DNA of 6,864 nt from Bryobacteraceae bacterium (GTDB taxonomy: Bacteria; Acidobacteriota; Terriglobia; Bryobacterales; Bryobacteraceae). The notes under the pieces were generated by a model. The model did no database searches and was not told the origin of the DNA. It worked only from the letters and a program-made list of their open reading frames with translations. The position numbers were made by a program, and so were the translations under genes. Below are positions 6,455-6,864 of the stretch, piece after piece; position 1 is the stretch's first letter; every line of letters starts with the position of its first letter. The stretch lies in assembly GCA_030039005.1 (NCBI GenBank), contig JASHQT010000642.1:1-6864 (forward strand). The letters are read 5' to 3'.

Positions 6455-6464
6455 GGAGGTGATC
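6455..6464 (+). promoter_or_regulatory. Extended Shine-Dalgarno sequence fixing the start at 6469
   Basis: GGAGGTGATC is complementary over ten bases to the conserved bacterial 16S rRNA 3' end (GAUCACCUCC). The GGAGG core ends nine bases before ATG 6469. It is by far the strongest ribosome site in the window and argues that translation starts at 6469 rather than at the in-frame ATG 6532, where the signal peptide proper would begin. Confidence 0.75.
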
Positions 6465-6468
6465 GATT

Positions 6469-6768
6469 ATGGAGACAACAACAACGAGTGATTTAGCTAT
6501 CACGAGCCGCTATTTTTCCTGGTATGACCCGATGATTTTCGCCAAGCTGCTTCCGGCCGCTGTTTCTTTGTTGTTTATAGGCACGAGTTTCGCCCAGACC
6601 ACGTTCGACACGACAACGCTCTGTGGCAATCCACTGTACTGCATTTACGACGGCGCAACCCCTTCTAATCCGTCGTCCCCGTGCGTAAATGGGCGTTGCT
6701 CGTACGGGAACGCACCGGCGGCCAAGGCAGCCTTTTTGGCCGCGGTAGGAACGAACCAGATTGGCTAG
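6469..6768 (+). CDS. Small exported cysteine-containing protein of unknown function, possibly truncated by an in-frame TAG
   Basis: The frame from ATG 6469 gives 99 residues and ends at TAG 6766-6768. Residues 1-21 are hydrophilic (METTTTSDLAITSRYFSWYD...). They precede a clear signal peptide, MIFAKLLPAAVSLLFIGTSFA, with likely cleavage at SFA-QT near residue 42. The mature part is short, Thr/Asn/Pro-rich and has two cysteine pairs (CGNPLYC, CVNGRC), suggesting disulfides outside the cytoplasm. It ends AAKAAFLAAVGTNQIG, which reads like the start of a domain rather than a natural C-terminus. The same frame stays open past the stop to the window edge with another cysteine pair. The gene may thus be a pseudogene, contain a sequencing error or be subject to read-through; it may equally be a genuine short protein. 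I do not recognise a family. A larger anchored exported protein is possible, but no sorting signal is visible here. Confidence 0.6.
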   Translation: METTTTSDLAITSRYFSWYDPMIFAKLLPAAVSLLFIGTSFAQTTFDTTTLCGNPLYCIYDGATPSNPSSPCVNGRCSYGNAPAAKAAFLAAVGTNQIG

Positions 6769-6864
6769 GATAACTTTTCAGGGTATCCCACATGCCTCAA
6801 TAGCACAGAGGGTTGCAATGCTGCGGGATTTCCGCTGCCTGGGGATTTCATCATTAGTTACGCC
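6769..6864 (+). other. In-frame open continuation after the TAG of the small exported protein
   Basis: The 32 codons after TAG 6766-6768 are all sense codons in the same frame and reach the window edge. They encode DNFSGYPTCLNSTEGCNAAG and then FPLPGDFIISYA, with a third cysteine pair (CLNSTEGC) and the same Asn/Ser/Gly/Pro character as the upstream mature part. Openness alone is weak evidence, since a run this long has a fair chance of being stop-free and one other plus frame is also open here. Confidence 0.35.

Larger units (their letters stand above)
6324..6468. other. Intergenic region between the LuxR-type gene and the small exported protein gene
   Basis: These 145 bases hold no supported gene. 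They contain a long-spaced inverted repeat (arms 6358-6365 and 6414-6421), an 8-bp palindrome TACCGGTA (6434-6441) and a strong ribosome site just before 6469. No T-tract terminator follows the LuxR-type stop, so read-through transcription into the next gene cannot be excluded. Confidence 0.5.

Overview
The window looks like chromosomal DNA from an Acidobacteriota bacterium, most likely of the Bryobacterales / Candidatus Solibacter lineage. The main evidence is the large exported protein at 1317-3383. Its second half matches the C-terminal domain model TIGR03437, which is strongly expanded in Solibacter-like genomes. GC-rich coding, exported proteins of unknown function and single-gene transcription units in mixed orientation agree with this. 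I see no tRNA, rRNA, CRISPR, transposase or phage gene.

Layout. (1) 1-587, minus: the N-terminal 195 residues of a soluble, multi-HAMP signalling protein, almost certainly a large hybrid histidine kinase, running off the left edge. (2) 588-733: a divergent promoter region with a perfect 14-bp palindrome over the predicted kinase promoter. (3) 734-1144, plus: a single-domain CheY/Rcp1-like response regulator, a plausible partner of the kinase. (4) 1317-3383, plus: an exported beta-rich protein with three degenerate repeats of about 110 residues, then a TIGR03437 domain and an unusual arginine-rich tail. (5) 3364-5016, minus: an exported endonuclease/exonuclease/phosphatase (EEP) superfamily enzyme with all catalytic motifs; its 3' end overlaps gene 4 tail to tail. 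(6) 5017-5186: a divergent regulatory region with a perfect TATAAT box and a 12-bp perfect palindrome. (7) 5187-6323, plus: a LuxR-type HTH regulator with a PAS-like middle domain. (8) 6324-6468: a gap with a long-spaced inverted repeat and a near-perfect Shine-Dalgarno sequence. (9) 6469 onward, plus: a small exported cysteine-containing protein that stops at TAG 6766-6768, while the same frame stays open to the right edge with a further cysteine pair. This suggests a nonsense-interrupted or read-through gene.

How the genes work together. The kinase and response regulator form a probable two-component module with shared control. The LuxR regulator is divergent from the EEP enzyme and lies upstream of the small exported protein, so it could control either, but nothing proves this. 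Functions of the TIGR03437 protein and the last protein are unknown. No complete novel system is evident. The most unusual signals are the two palindromes in divergent promoters, the triplicated repeat and the in-frame stop near the right edge.
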